This document shows, one piece after another, positions 27,319 to 37,426 of a DNA stretch of 64,000 bases. The first letter of the stretch is position 1; the number at the start of each line of letters is the position of its first letter. The notes beneath the pieces are model-generated. The model did not search any database. It was not told the DNA's origin and saw nothing but the letters and a program-made list of their open reading frames with translations. The stretch spans positions 1 to 64,000 of the forward strand of contig NZ_LZHW01000044.1 of assembly GCF_001667265.1 (NCBI RefSeq). Direction: 5' to 3'. The stretch comes from Mycobacterium sp. ACS4331 (GTDB taxonomy: Bacteria > Actinomycetota > Actinomycetes > Mycobacteriales > Mycobacteriaceae). The position numbers and the translations under genes were made by a program.

Positions 27319-28590
27319 CTAGGACCGTCGGGTGTTCCGCTTGCCGCTCGGTCGGCCGGTGCGTTGCGCCGGCCGCGACGGGCGCGACGGGCGGCCCCCG
27401 GCCGCGGGCTTGGCGGCCAGCGCCTTCGCGGGCTTGTCCTCGTCCTCAGTGGCGTCGGCCTCTGCGTCCGAGGCGGCAGCGGCACCGCCGGCCAGACGCT
27501 CACGACGGCGCAGCACCCGGCGGGTGTGGTTGCGCACCTTCTCGGTGCGCTCGAACAGGGTCACCAGCAGCGGAGTCGCGAAGAAGATCGACGAGTACGT
27601 ACCGACGATGACACCGATCAGCTGCACCAGCGCCAGGTCCTTGAGCGTGCCGACGCCCAGCAGCCACACCGCGACCACCATCAGCGACAGGATCGGCAGC
27701 ACCGAGATGAGGCTCGTGTTGATCGAGCGCATGAACGTCTGGTTCACCGCGAGGTTGGCCTGTTCGGCGTATGTGCGCCGGGTGGTGTGCTCGAAGCCCT
27801 CGGTGTTCTCCTCGACCTTGTCGAACACGATGACGGTGTCATACAGCGAGAAGCCGAGGATCGTCAGAAGACCGATCACGGTGGCGGGCGTGACTTCGAA
27901 CCCGACCAGGGCGTACACGCCTGCGGTGACGATGAGATCGAAGAACATCGTCGCCATGGCCGAGATCGCCATGAACTTCTCGTAGCGCAGCGTGATGTAG
28001 ATCGTCACGATGACGACGAACACCAGCAGCGCGATAAGCGCCTTCTGGGTGATCTGGCCGCCCCAGGTCTCGGACACCGCGGAATCGCTGATGGCCTGCT
28101 TGCTGGGCTCACCGTCGGTGCCGCGCGGCTGGAACTTCTCGAACAGCGCGTCCCGCAGCTTGGCGGTCTGCTCGTTGTCGAGCGTCTCCGAGCGAATCTG
28201 CACGGTCGCCGAGTCGCCTGCGCCGACGATGACCACGGACTCCGGCTCGGCGCCGATGGTGTTGCTGAACACCGTCTCCACCTGCTCGGTGGTGACCGCG
28301 TTGTCGCCGGACCCCCGAGGCATCGACACCTTGGTGCCGCCCTCGAAGTCGATGCCGAACGAGAAGCCGCGGATCAGGATCGCCGCGATCGAGATCGCCA
28401 CGATCGCGCCGCTGACGGCGAACCACAGCTTGCGACGGCCGATGACCTCGAATGCACCGGTGCCGGTGTAGAGGCGGGTGAAGAACCCGTGCTGCGGCAG
28501 TTGCGCGGCAGCGGCTGCCGACAACTCGTCGCCGTTGCTCTCAGTGATCTCGACATCCGTTGCGGTGGTGCCGTTTTCGTCAGTCGCCAT
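27319..28590 (-). CDS. secF: Protein translocase subunit SecF
   Basis: A 423-residue RND-type membrane protein with six predicted membrane segments that assists SecYEG export using the proton gradient. Diagnostic stretches are GFSFGIDFEGGTKV, ALIALLVFVVIVTIYITLRYEKFMAI, VTPATVIGLLTILGFSLYDTVIVFDKVEENTEGF and NTSLISVLPILSLMVVA. The C-terminal cytoplasmic tail is long and rich in Ala/Pro/Arg (about 80 residues). Three bases separate it from secD. Confidence 0.97.
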   Translation of the reverse strand: MATDENGTTATDVEITESNGDELSAAAAAQLPQHGFFTRLYTGTGAFEVIGRRKLWFAVSGAIVAISIAAILIRGFSFGIDFEGGTKVSMPRGSGDNAVTTEQVETVFSNTIGAEPESVVIVGAGDSATVQIRSETLDNEQTAKLRDALFEKFQPRGTDGEPSKQAISDSAVSETWGGQITQKALIALLVFVVIVTIYITLRYEKFMAISAMATMFFDLIVTAGVYALVGFEVTPATVIGLLTILGFSLYDTVIVFDKVEENTEGFEHTTRRTYAEQANLAVNQTFMRSINTSLISVLPILSLMVVAVWLLGVGTLKDLALVQLIGVIVGTYSSIFFATPLLVTLFERTEKVRNHTRRVLRRRERLAGGAAAASDAEADATEDEDKPAKALAAKPAAGGRPSRPSRPAQRTGRPSGKRNTRRS

Positions 28591-28593
28591 CGT

Positions 28594-30456
28594 CTATCCC
28601 CGTCCCGCCGAATGCGCGGCCGCCCGGCGTTCGCGCGCGATCTGCTGAACTGCACCGAGCCCGTTGAACGCCGGTTTGGCCATGGTCGCCGACTTGGACG
28701 CCAGGTACACCAGCGGCCAGGTCACCAGGAACACGACCAGGACGTCCAGGATCGTGGTCAGGCCCAGCGTGAACGCGAAGCCCTTGACCTGACCGACGGC
28801 CAGGAAGTACAGCACCGCGGCCGCGATGAAGCTCACGGCGTTGCCGGACAGAATCGTCTTGCGGGCGCGCGCCCAGCCTCGCGGCACGGCCGACCGGAAC
28901 GATCTGCCCTCGCGGATCTCGTCCTTGATGCGTTCGAAGAACACCACGAAGGAGTCGGCGGTCATACCGATACCGATGATCAGGCCCGCGATGCCCGCGA
29001 GGTCGAGCGTGTAACCGATGTAGCGGCCCAACAGCACAAGGATGGCGAACACCATCGCGCCGGAGGCCACCAGCGACACCGCCACCAGAACTCCGAGCGC
29101 CCGGTAGTAGAGCAGTGCGTAGAGCAGGGTCAGGACCAGGCCCACCGCACCCGCGATCAGGCCCGCCTTCAACGACGTCAGACCCAGGGTGGCCGAGACG
29201 GTCTCGGCTTCCGAGGACTCGAACGACAGCGGCAGCGAACCGTACTTGAGCACGTTGGCCAGGTCACGCGCCTCGGTGCTGGTGAAGTTGCCCGTGATCT
29301 GGGTGCGACCACCGGGGATCGCCTGCCGGATCTGCGGCGCGCTGACCACCTGCGAGTCGAGGGTGAACGCGGTCTGCGTGCCGATGTTGGCCGCGGTGAA
29401 GTCCGCCCAGGTGTCGACGGCCTTGCCGGTGAACTCCAGGTCGACCACGTACTGGCCGCCCTGCTGATCGAAGCCGGACGTGGCGTTCTTGATGTCCTCG
29501 CCGCTGATGATCGACTTGTCGAGCACGTAGACGGTGGAGCCGTCCTGCGAGCACGTCACCAACGGCAGGTTCGGATCGTCGTTGCCGGCCAGCACGTCGT
29601 CCTGACCACAGCGCTCGGCCACATACGGCACGGCGAGGAACTTCAGGATGTTCGTGTTGGTGTTCTGCCGAAGCTGCTGCTCGAACTTGATCCGGCCGGC
29701 CAGATCCTTGCGCGGATCGGGCGGGCCCGCCGGAGCCTTGGGTTCGCCGGCGTTGGGCGCCGGAGCGGGCGCGGGCGACGGTGCCGGGCTCTCGGGCGCC
29801 GGAGTGGGCTCGGTCGGGCTGGGAGCAGGCTCCTGCGGATACGGGCGCGGCTGCGGGGCCGGGGCCTCGGGCGCAGCAGGGGCCTGGCCGCCGGGCACGC
29901 CCGGATCGGCCGGAGCCGGCGCGCCCGGGAGGCCTGGAAGACCCGGCAGGCCACCGGGAAGACCCGGCAGTCCGGGTGCACCCGGTGCACCGGGCTGACC
30001 GGGCGCACCGGGCTGACCGGGCGCACCGGGCTGACCGCCGCCCTGCAGGCCCTCTGCGGCCTGCTTCAGCTGGTCCACCGGCACGCCCTGGGCGACGGGA
30101 CGGACGAAAAGTCGCGCCGTCTGCCCCAGGTTGCGCGCCTCGTTGCCATCGTTGCCCGGGACCGTGATGACCAGGTTGTCACCGTCGATCACGACCTCGG
30201 AGCCCGAGACGCCGAGGCCGTCGACACGCGCGCCGATGATCTGTTGGGCCTGCTGGAGCGCCTCGCGGGTCGGGGCCGACCCATCGGGGGTGCGGGCAGT
30301 GAGGGTCACCCGAGTCCCGCCCTGCAGGTCGATGCCCAGCTTGGGCTTGGCCTGTTTGTCCCCGGTCAGGAACACCAGCAGATAGGCGCCGATGAGCAGG
30401 ACCAGAAACAGCGTCAGGTAGCGGTACGGGTGCACCGGCGCCGTAGACGATGCCAC
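28594..30456 (-). CDS. secD: Protein translocase subunit SecD with Gly/Pro-rich insert
   Basis: A 620-residue SecD. The N-terminal membrane segment ([19 protein letters not shown]), the [15 protein letters not shown] motif and the C-terminal RND membrane block ([43 protein letters not shown]) are typical. Residues about 139-250 (29707-30042) form an unusual low-complexity insert: first GxP/GLP collagen-like repeats, then an Ala/Pro/Glu stretch, placed in the extracytoplasmic P1 region. The rest of the protein is intact, so function is likely retained. Between yajC and secF. Confidence 0.96.
   Translation of the reverse strand: MASSTAPVHPYRYLTLFLVLLIGAYLLVFLTGDKQAKPKLGIDLQGGTRVTLTARTPDGSAPTREALQQAQQIIGARVDGLGVSGSEVVIDGDNLVITVPGNDGNEARNLGQTARLFVRPVAQGVPVDQLKQAAEGLQGGGQPGAPGQPGAPGQPGAPGAPGLPGLPGGLPGLPGLPGAPAPADPGVPGGQAPAAPEAPAPQPRPYPQEPAPSPTEPTPAPESPAPSPAPAPAPNAGEPKAPAGPPDPRKDLAGRIKFEQQLRQNTNTNILKFLAVPYVAERCGQDDVLAGNDDPNLPLVTCSQDGSTVYVLDKSIISGEDIKNATSGFDQQGGQYVVDLEFTGKAVDTWADFTAANIGTQTAFTLDSQVVSAPQIRQAIPGGRTQITGNFTSTEARDLANVLKYGSLPLSFESSEAETVSATLGLTSLKAGLIAGAVGLVLTLLYALLYYRALGVLVAVSLVASGAMVFAILVLLGRYIGYTLDLAGIAGLIIGIGMTADSFVVFFERIKDEIREGRSFRSAVPRGWARARKTILSGNAVSFIAAAVLYFLAVGQVKGFAFTLGLTTILDVLVVFLVTWPLVYLASKSATMAKPAFNGLGAVQQIARERRAAAHSAGRG
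29987..30037. repeat. 18-bp tandem repeat inside secD
   Basis: A unit beginning gcaccgggctgaccgggc recurs at 29987, 30005 and 30023 (about 2.8 copies). On the minus strand it encodes GQPGAP repeats of the collagen-like insert. The repeat could change copy number by slippage without breaking the frame. Confidence 0.8.
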
Positions 30457-30542
30457 GTTGTTACGTCTCCTCAGAGTCTGTCGCGGGCGGTCGGTTCGCC
30501 CGCAACCGCAAAGGGTACGTGCTCGACCTGATCAGATGTGGG

Positions 30543-30869
30543 TCAGCGGCCGTGCTCGTTGGACGTGTCGCTGTCGGTGATCTCGGTCGCCGTGCTCTCG
30601 GTGTCGTCGAAATCGGGTTCGATCTTGTCGCGGATGGCGAGCTTCATCCAGGTGGTCACCACGCCGGGCGCGATCTCCAGATCGACCGTGTCGTCGGTGA
30701 TCGCGGTGATGGTGGCCTCCAGGCCGGAGGTGGTGTGCACCCGGTCGCCGATCCGCAGCGACTCGTGCAGATCGATGGTGGCCTGCATCGCCTTGCGCTG
30801 GCGCCGGGAGGCGAAGAACATGAACGCACCCAGGATGATGAACAGGGGTAACAGGGTCACGATTTCCAT
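30543..30869 (-). CDS. yajC: Preprotein translocase subunit YajC
   Basis: A 108-residue single-pass membrane protein. MEIVTLLPLFIILGAFMFFASRRQRK gives the N-terminal membrane helix and basic stop-transfer; HTTSGLEATITAITDDTVDLEIAPGVVTTWMKLAI is the conserved beta domain. It associates with SecDF. The acidic C-terminal tail is low complexity. The internal ATG at 30869 is chosen because the family begins there. Divergent from gabT. Confidence 0.94.
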   Translation of the reverse strand: MEIVTLLPLFIILGAFMFFASRRQRKAMQATIDLHESLRIGDRVHTTSGLEATITAITDDTVDLEIAPGVVTTWMKLAIRDKIEPDFDDTESTATEITDSDTSNEHGR

Positions 30870-31073
30870 GGCGGTTCCGATTCTCTTCGAGGCTTTTCGC
30901 GTCGAGGGCGCCACAAAGCTCAGGGCATGGCAGCAGGTCAACGCATTTCGTCAGGGACCAGTGTGCCATTGCGAGACCGCGGCGACTCCCCCCGGTCACC
31001 CGTTGCCCGCGCCAGTGCGATCCCGACGCTCGGATTCGCTCTCGGCAGCGTGGCCGCGGACTACGCTCAACGC

Positions 31074-32414
31074 GTGACCGACCTGGAACAGAGCCGCCTG
31101 CTCAAGACCGAGATACCCGGCCCGCGATCGATCGAACTCGGCAGACGCAAGACGGCCGCGGTGTCGCACGGCATCGGTACGACGATGCCCGTGTACTGCA
31201 CACGCGCCGCGGGCGGCATCATCGAGGACGTCGACGGCAACCGCCTGATCGACCTCGGCTCGGGCATCGCCGTCACGACCGTCGGCAACTCGTCCCCGCG
31301 CGTGGTCGATGCCGTTCGTGACCAGGTCGGAGATTTCACCCACACCTGTTTCATGGTGACGCCCTACGAGGAGTACGTCGCGGTCGCCGAGCACCTCAAC
31401 CGACTGACCCCGGGGTCCGGTGAGAAGCGGTCGGTGCTGTTCAACTCCGGCGCCGAGGCCGTGGAGAACGCCATCAAGATCGCCCGGTCCTACACCGGCA
31501 AGCAGGCCGTCGTCGCGTTCGACCACGCCTACCACGGGCGCACCAACCTGACCATGGCGCTGACGGCCAAGTCCATGCCGTACAAGAGCGGATTCGGGCC
31601 GTTCGCGCCCGAGATCTACCGCGCTCCGCTGTCCTACCCCTACCGCGACGGCCTGGTGGACAAGGAGATGGGCACCAACGGCGAACTGGCCGCCGAGCGG
31701 GCCCTGAGCGTCATCGACAAGCAGATCGGCGCGGCCAATCTGGCGGCAGTCATCATCGAGCCCATTCAGGGCGAGGGCGGCTTCATCGTTCCGGCGCCGG
31801 GCTTCCTGCCTGAACTGCTTCGGTGGTGCCGCGACAACAACGTGGTGTTCATCGCCGACGAGGTGCAGACCGGATTCGCCCGCACCGGCGCGATGTTCGC
31901 GTGCGAACACGAGGGCATCGAACCCGACCTGATCGTGACGGCCAAGGGCATCGCCGGGGGCCTGCCCTTGTCGGCGGTGACCGGTCGGGCCGAGATCGTC
32001 GACGCGCCGCATGTCTCCGGCCTCGGCGGCACCTACGGCGGCAACCCGATCGCCTGCGCGGCGGCGCTCGCGACCATCGAGACGATCGAGCTCGACGGGC
32101 TCGTCGAACGCGCGCAGCAGATCGAGAAGCTGATGAAGGAGCGCCTGGGCCGGCTGCAGGCCGACGACGACCGCATCGGCGACGTCCGTGGCCGCGGCGC
32201 CATGGTCGCGGTCGAACTGGTCAAGTCAGGCACCTCCGAACCCGACCCCGATCTGACGAAGCGGCTCACGGCCGCGGCGCACGCGGCCGGCGTCGTCGTC
32301 CTGACCTGCGGTACCTACGGCAACGTCCTGCGATTCCTGCCGCCGCTGGCGATCAGCGACGAACTGCTCACCGAAGGCCTCGACGTGCTGGCGCAGGCGC
32401 TGGCCGACCTCTGA
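31074..32414 (+). CDS. gabT: 4-aminobutyrate aminotransferase
   Basis: A 446-residue class III aminotransferase transferring the amino group of GABA to 2-oxoglutarate. PLP motifs: IADEVQTGFARTG, and TAKGIAGGLPLSAVTG, where Lys291 should form the Schiff base; GGTYGGNPIACAAALATIE and FNSGAEAVENAIKIARSYTGK are also typical. The GTG start (VTDLEQSRLLKTEIPGP) matches the start of mycobacterial GabT. The order yajC/gabT/car is conserved with M. tuberculosis (Rv2588c-Rv2590). Confidence 0.93.
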   Translation: MTDLEQSRLLKTEIPGPRSIELGRRKTAAVSHGIGTTMPVYCTRAAGGIIEDVDGNRLIDLGSGIAVTTVGNSSPRVVDAVRDQVGDFTHTCFMVTPYEEYVAVAEHLNRLTPGSGEKRSVLFNSGAEAVENAIKIARSYTGKQAVVAFDHAYHGRTNLTMALTAKSMPYKSGFGPFAPEIYRAPLSYPYRDGLVDKEMGTNGELAAERALSVIDKQIGAANLAAVIIEPIQGEGGFIVPAPGFLPELLRWCRDNNVVFIADEVQTGFARTGAMFACEHEGIEPDLIVTAKGIAGGLPLSAVTGRAEIVDAPHVSGLGGTYGGNPIACAAALATIETIELDGLVERAQQIEKLMKERLGRLQADDDRIGDVRGRGAMVAVELVKSGTSEPDPDLTKRLTAAAHAAGVVVLTCGTYGNVLRFLPPLAISDELLTEGLDVLAQALADL

Positions 32415-32422
32415 GGTCGCGG

Positions 32423-33127
32423 TCAGTGCGGGACCGGATGGTGGTGCCGACGGCCGAACATGCCCGAGATCCGGTTCCGTACGCCGTGGCGCTCGGCGGC
32501 GGGCTCCTTCTCGATGACCTCGGTGCGCTGCTCGGTCACGGGCGCGGCGGCGGGCGCCGCTGTGGCCGCGGCCGGCATCGGTGTCGACACCGCAGCCTCG
32601 GACTCGTCCGTCGCGATGGCCTGTCGCTGGACATATGCGACATCACGAACGCTGCGGACCGATACGCGGCCGAGGGCCATCGCGCCGAGGAACACGATCA
32701 GGGCACCCAGGCCTGAGAAGAAGGCCAACTCGAGCACGACGGTCTTGGCGGGCGTCGCGGCCGCGGGTGTCCCGATCTCACCCATATCGACCATCGTCGC
32801 GAATGCGCGACCCACGATGAACCACGCGCCGGCGGCCACGGCCAACCATCCGCCGAGCATCGCGGTGGCCCGGTTTCTCGACATCGCCAGCATCAGCCCG
32901 CCGAGGACGGCCACCGCACCCGGCAGCACTTCGAGCCACCCGCGGGCATCGGTCCACATCCACGCACGATCCGGTGAGTACGCGAAGTCGAAGTACGGCC
33001 CCACGAACGGGATCAGCGCGCCCCACAGCCCGAGCAGCACCAGCAACAGCCCACTGGCCGCGCCGCGACTGCGCGCGATGTGAAAGCGCCCACCCTGGGA
33101 GCGTTCCGGAGTGTCATACGTACCCAT
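32423..33127 (-). CDS. Hypothetical membrane protein, four predicted helices
   Basis: A 234-residue integral membrane protein with hydrophobic segments near residues 25-47 (SGLLLVLLGLWGALIPFVGPYF), 67-84, 90-110 and 130-155, and a C-terminal tail of about 75 residues rich in Ala, Glu and His (ending RRHHHPVPH). A WMWTDARGWLEVLPGAVAVLGG stretch is conserved-looking. I do not know a function. It ends eight bases after gabT on the opposite strand and is divergent from car, whose promoter region it shares. Confidence 0.78.
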   Translation of the reverse strand: MGTYDTPERSQGGRFHIARSRGAASGLLLVLLGLWGALIPFVGPYFDFAYSPDRAWMWTDARGWLEVLPGAVAVLGGLMLAMSRNRATAMLGGWLAVAAGAWFIVGRAFATMVDMGEIGTPAAATPAKTVVLELAFFSGLGALIVFLGAMALGRVSVRSVRDVAYVQRQAIATDESEAAVSTPMPAAATAAPAAAPVTEQRTEVIEKEPAAERHGVRNRISGMFGRRHHHPVPH

Positions 33128-33273
33128 GATCGATCACCTCTCCTGTCGACTGATCTGCGGATACCCGACCTGAGTCCCGCGAAACCGGGTGCTCGCACAG
33201 TGACCTGAAACACACCTGACCAGGCAATTCACAGCACACTCCCAGTGCTGAGCCGCCTCGCGCAGGAATATCA

Positions 33274-33292
33274 TTAGTTCTACTAACGTAGT
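33274..33292. promoter_or_regulatory. Overlapping palindromes upstream of car
   Basis: TTAGT-TCT-ACTAA (33274-33286) overlaps ACTA-ACG-TAGT (33282-33292), giving three alternating TAGT/ACTA half-sites at seven-base steps about 65-80 bases before the carboxylic acid reductase start. The region 33128-33355 between the two divergent genes is otherwise featureless. A dimeric regulator could bind here; which one is unknown. Confidence 0.5.
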
Positions 33293-33355
33293 TTTCTGTG
33301 TGCACCGTCGCACGCTCTAGAACTTCTTCGATTACGCACCTAAGGACTGCCAGTG

Positions 33356-36300
33356 ATGTCCACCGAAACCCGTGAAGACCGCCTCCAACAGCGCATCGAG
33401 AACCTGTACGCCACCGACGCACAGTTCGCCGCGGCCCGCCCCGATCCCGCCGTCACCGCCGCCGCAGACTCCCCCGATCTGCGTCTTCCGCAGGTCGTCG
33501 AGACCGTCATGCGCGGATACGCCGACCGCCCCGCCCTCGGCCAGCGCGACGTGCGGTTTGTCACCGACCCCAAGACCGGACGCACGTCGGCCGAGCTGCT
33601 GCCGCACTTCACGACCATCACCTACGCACAACTGTGGGAGCGGGTTTCGGCGCTGGCCGCCAGCCTTCAGGACGCCCCGGTGCGGCCCGGTGATCGGGTC
33701 GCCATCCTGGGCTTCACCAGCGTCGACTACACCGTGGTCGACACCGCGCTCGGACAGCTTGGAGCCGTCAGCGTGCCCCTGCAGACCAGCGCCGCAGTGG
33801 CGTCGCTTCAGCCCATCGTCGCCGAGACCGAGCCGACCCTGATCGCCGCAAGCGTCGACCAGCTCGACGACGCCGTCGCCCTCATCCGCAGTGGTCCCGC
33901 GCCGCGGCGACTCCTGGTCTTCGACCACCTGCCCCAGGTCGATGCCCATCGCGAGGCCGTGGAGAACGCGACATCCGAACTCGCGGACATCGGCGTCGTC
34001 GTCGAGACGCTGGCCGAGGCCGAGCTGCGCGGCTCGGGAGCGCCCAGTCCCGGCGTCGTCGCCCCCGGCGAGGACCCCTTGGGACTGCTCATCTACACCT
34101 CCGGCAGCACCGGCGCCCCCAAGGGCGCGATGTACCCCGAGAGCAAGGTCGCCCATCTGTGGCGCGCCCAGGCGAACTCGCACTGGGATGAGCACCAGGG
34201 CGTGCTGCCCTCCATCGTGCTGTGCTTCCTGCCGATGAGCCACGTGATGGGCCGAGGCGTCCTGACCGGAGCGCTGGCCAGCGGCGGCACCGCGTACTTC
34301 GCGGCCCGCAGCGACATGTCGACATTCCTCGAAGACCTCACGCTGACGCATCCGACGCAGTTGAACTTCGTGCCGAGGGTCTGGGACATGCTGTTCCAGG
34401 AGTACAGCAGCGAGGTGGACCGACGCCGTGGTGTCGACGGTGGGGCCGCCGAGGCCAATGTGCGAGCCGACCTGCGCCGGAAACTGTTCGGCGATCGGCA
34501 CGTCAGCGCCATCACCGGCTCGGCGCCGATCTCCCCCGAACTGCGCGCCTGGGTCGAGGAGTTCCTCGACATGCACCTGGTCGAGGGCTACGGGTCGACC
34601 GAGGCCGGCGCGGTGTTCGTCGACGGGCATGTGCGCCGCCCGCCCGTCACCGACTACAAGCTCGTCGATGTTCCGGATCTCGGTTACTTCAGCAGCGACG
34701 TCCCGCATCCGCGCGGCGAACTGCTGGTCAAGTCGGAGCAGCTGTTCCCCGGGTACTACAAGCGCCCCGAGGTGACCGCGGCGATGTTCGACGAGGAAGG
34801 TTTCTACCGCACCGGTGACATCGTCGCCGAGTTGGGCCCGGACCAGCTGGCCTATGTGGACCGGCGCAACAACGTGCTCAAGCTCTCGCAGGGTGAGTTC
34901 GTCACGGTGTCCAAGTTGGAGGCCGCCTACAACGACAGCCCACTGGTGGCACAGATCTACCTGTACGGCAACAGTGCCCGCCCGTACCTGCTGGCCGTCG
35001 TCGTCCCCACCCAGGACGCCCAGAACCGTTACGACGCAGCCGAACTCAAGCCCGCCATCGCGGAGTCCCTGACAGCCGCGGCGCGCCGGGCCGGGCTCCA
35101 GTCCTACGAGATTCCGCGCGACTTCCTGATCGAGACCACGCCCTTCTCACTGGAGAACGGGCTGCTGACGGGAATCCGGAAGCTGGCCTGGCCGCGACTG
35201 AAGGAGCGGTACGGCGCGGCGCTGGAACAGCTTTACGTCGACCTCGCCGAAGGGCAGGCGGGAGAACTGAGCCGACTGCGCGCGTCGAGCGGTGCGGGTC
35301 CCGCTCTGGACACCGTGAGCCGCGCCGCGGGCGCCCTGCTGGGCACCTCGGCCGCGGACCTGCGACCCGACGCCCAGTTCGCCGATCTCGGCGGCGACTC
35401 GCTGTCGGCCCTGACGTTCGCCAACCTGCTGCACGACATCTTCGGCGTTGATGTCCCCGTCGGTGTGATCGTCAGTCCCGCAACAGATCTGCAGGCCATC
35501 GCCGACTTCATCGACGCGCAGCGCACCGGAGGCAGCAGGCGGCCCACCTACGACTCGATACACGGTCGTGCGGCGACCGAGGTCAAGGCCGCGGACCTGA
35601 CCCTCGACAGGTTCCTCGACCCGGCCATCCTCGCGGCGGCGCCAACCCTTCCCGGACCGGCCTCAGAGATTCGGACCGTGCTGCTGACCGGCGCCACCGG
35701 GTTCCTGGGTCGATACCTGGCCCTGGAGTGGCTCGAGCGCATGGACCTGGTGGGCGGGAAGGTCATCTGCCTCGTGCGGGCCAAGGACGACGCCACGGCC
35801 CGGGCCCGGTTGGACGCAACCTTCGACAGCGGAGACGCGGCCCTGACGGCCCATTATCGCGAGCTGGCGGCCGACCACCTCGAGGTCCTCGCCGGCGACA
35901 AGGGCGAGGAGGACCTGGGCCTGGACCGGCAGACCTGGCAGCGGCTGGCCGACACGGTTGACCTCATCGTCGATCCGGCCGCCCTGGTCAACCACGTGCT
36001 GCCCTACAGCCAGTTGTTCGCACCCAATGCGCTGGGCACCGCCGAACTCATCCGGATCGCGCTGACATCGCGGATCAAGCCGTTCGTCTACGTCTCGACC
36101 ATCGGCGTCGGAGCGGGCATCGAACCCGGAAAGTTTGTGGAGCAGGCGGACATTCGCCAGATCAGCCCGGTCCGCCGGGTGGACGACAGCTACGCCAACG
36201 GCTACGGCAACAGCAAGTGGGCCGGCGAGGTGCTGCTGCGCGAAGCGCACGACCTGTGCGGCCTGCCGGTCTCGGTGTTCCGCTGCGACATGATCCTGGC

Positions 36301-36862
36301 CGACACCACCTACGCGGGCCAGCTGAACCTGCCGGACATGTTCACCCGCCTGATGCTGTCGCTGGTGGCCACGGGCATCGCACCCGGGTCGTTCTACGAG
36401 CTCGGCCCGGACGGCGCGCGGCAGAGGGCGCACTACGACGGACTGCCCGTCGAGTTCATCGCCGAAGCGATCTCCACCCTGGGCTCCCATGTGGTGGACG
36501 GGTTCGAGACGTACCACGTGATGAACCCATACGACGACGGCATCGGCCTCGACGAGTACGTCGACTGGCTGATCGAGGCCGGATATCCCGTGAACCGGAT
36601 CGCCGACTACGGCGAATGGCTGCAGCGGTTCGAGAAATCACTGCGCGCCCTGCCCGACAGGCAGAGGCAGGCTTCGCTGCTGCCCCTGCTGCACAACTAC
36701 CAGCGACCGCAGCCTCCGCTCAACGGGGCAATGGCGCCGACCGACGCGTTCCGGGCCGCCGTCCAGGAGGCCAAGATCGGCGCCGACAAGGACATCCCGC
36801 ACGTCGACCGGGCCGTGATCGTGAAATACATCTCGGACCTGAAACTGCTCGGGGTGCTCTGA
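33356..36862 (+). CDS. car: Carboxylic acid reductase (FadD9-type)
   Basis: A 1168-residue modular enzyme reducing carboxylic acids to aldehydes with ATP and NADPH. Adenylation domain (1 to about 640): LIYTSGSTGAPKGAMYPESK, MHLVEGYGSTEAGAVF, YRTGDIVAELGPD. Carrier domain: FADLGGDSLSAL with phosphopantetheine serine 682. Reductase domain: VLLTGATGFLGRYLALEWLERMDLV (GxxGxxG at 779-785) and YGNSK with Tyr950 and Lys954. All modules look intact. AAGGA lies upstream; the GTG one codon earlier (33353) is an alternative start. It needs a phosphopantetheinyl transferase encoded elsewhere. Syntenic with M. tuberculosis fadD9. Confidence 0.96.
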   Translation: MSTETREDRLQQRIENLYATDAQFAAARPDPAVTAAADSPDLRLPQVVETVMRGYADRPALGQRDVRFVTDPKTGRTSAELLPHFTTITYAQLWERVSALAASLQDAPVRPGDRVAILGFTSVDYTVVDTALGQLGAVSVPLQTSAAVASLQPIVAETEPTLIAASVDQLDDAVALIRSGPAPRRLLVFDHLPQVDAHREAVENATSELADIGVVVETLAEAELRGSGAPSPGVVAPGEDPLGLLIYTSGSTGAPKGAMYPESKVAHLWRAQANSHWDEHQGVLPSIVLCFLPMSHVMGRGVLTGALASGGTAYFAARSDMSTFLEDLTLTHPTQLNFVPRVWDMLFQEYSSEVDRRRGVDGGAAEANVRADLRRKLFGDRHVSAITGSAPISPELRAWVEEFLDMHLVEGYGSTEAGAVFVDGHVRRPPVTDYKLVDVPDLGYFSSDVPHPRGELLVKSEQLFPGYYKRPEVTAAMFDEEGFYRTGDIVAELGPDQLAYVDRRNNVLKLSQGEFVTVSKLEAAYNDSPLVAQIYLYGNSARPYLLAVVVPTQDAQNRYDAAELKPAIAESLTAAARRAGLQSYEIPRDFLIETTPFSLENGLLTGIRKLAWPRLKERYGAALEQLYVDLAEGQAGELSRLRASSGAGPALDTVSRAAGALLGTSAADLRPDAQFADLGGDSLSALTFANLLHDIFGVDVPVGVIVSPATDLQAIADFIDAQRTGGSRRPTYDSIHGRAATEVKAADLTLDRFLDPAILAAAPTLPGPASEIRTVLLTGATGFLGRYLALEWLERMDLVGGKVICLVRAKDDATARARLDATFDSGDAALTAHYRELAADHLEVLAGDKGEEDLGLDRQTWQRLADTVDLIVDPAALVNHVLPYSQLFAPNALGTAELIRIALTSRIKPFVYVSTIGVGAGIEPGKFVEQADIRQISPVRRVDDSYANGYGNSKWAGEVLLREAHDLCGLPVSVFRCDMILADTTYAGQLNLPDMFTRLMLSLVATGIAPGSFYELGPDGARQRAHYDGLPVEFIAEAISTLGSHVVDGFETYHVMNPYDDGIGLDEYVDWLIEAGYPVNRIADYGEWLQRFEKSLRALPDRQRQASLLPLLHNYQRPQPPLNGAMAPTDAFRAAVQEAKIGADKDIPHVDRAVIVKYISDLKLLGVL

Positions 36863-36885
36863 GCAGCGCTACGGTTTTTCACCGA

Positions 36886-36913
36886 GAGCCGGGTGCCGCC
36901 AAGCGCCCGGCTC
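36886..36913 (+). terminator. Hairpin terminator after car
   Basis: The arms GAGCCGGGTGC (36886-36896) and GCGCCCGGCTC (36903-36913) pair over 11 bases, with one G-T wobble and a six-base loop, about 25 bases beyond the car stop. No T-run follows. The remainder of the gap to 37015 shows nothing else. Confidence 0.6.
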
Positions 36914-37015
36914 ACGGTTCTCACCGGGTCAGAGCCCGTCTGATGGCGCGCGGCAACTCCGCGCCCGCCAGGTCATTGGCCCACGACGCCGCCGTCGCGT
37001 TCGGTCACCCGTCGG

Positions 37016-37420
37016 CTATGCCAGGCCCCATGCCAGCAGCACGATCGCGAGCACCGGAAACAGTCCCTGCGTGATCGCGGCCCGCGCCTTGTCGGGTGAC
37101 GAGATCAGCAGCACCACCGCAGCGGCCGCCATCGATCCCACGCCCGCGAACACCAGTGCCGCACCGCCGAACACCGACGGCACACTGGTCACCCAGTGGC
37201 CCGCGATCACCAGCACCAAGCCGACGACCGTGACCACAGCCAGGAACAGGTTGTAGAAGCCCTGGTTGAAAGCCAGCAGTTTGGTGGTCTCGGCCTCTTC
37301 GGGCGTCGTGCCGAACGTCGCGCGAGTGCGCGGCGACGTCCACGTCACCGACTCCATCACGAAGATGTACACGTGCAGCAGCGCCGCCAAGGCGGCGAAC
37401 ACCAGTCCGGCGATCACCAT
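37016..37420 (-). CDS. DUF1304 family membrane protein
   Basis: A 134-residue four-helix membrane protein matching DUF1304: LLHVYIFVMESVTW and LLAFNQGFYNLFLAVVTVVGLVLVI are the family signature stretches, with Glu23 and Asn/Gln in the membrane. No biochemical function is established for this family. A TAnnnT -10 hexamer lies seven bases before the ATG, so the mRNA may be leaderless. Both flanking genes are unrelated. Confidence 0.85.
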   Translation of the reverse strand: MVIAGLVFAALAALLHVYIFVMESVTWTSPRTRATFGTTPEEAETTKLLAFNQGFYNLFLAVVTVVGLVLVIAGHWVTSVPSVFGGAALVFAGVGSMAAAAVVLLISSPDKARAAITQGLFPVLAIVLLAWGLA

Positions 37421-37426
37421 GTGTGC

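Noticed and set aside
27364..30531. A 1055-codon open frame on the plus strand opposite secF and secD
   Set aside because: Composition is Arg/Gly/Asp-rich with no domain; it is the antisense shadow of two well-supported genes, common in GC-rich DNA.
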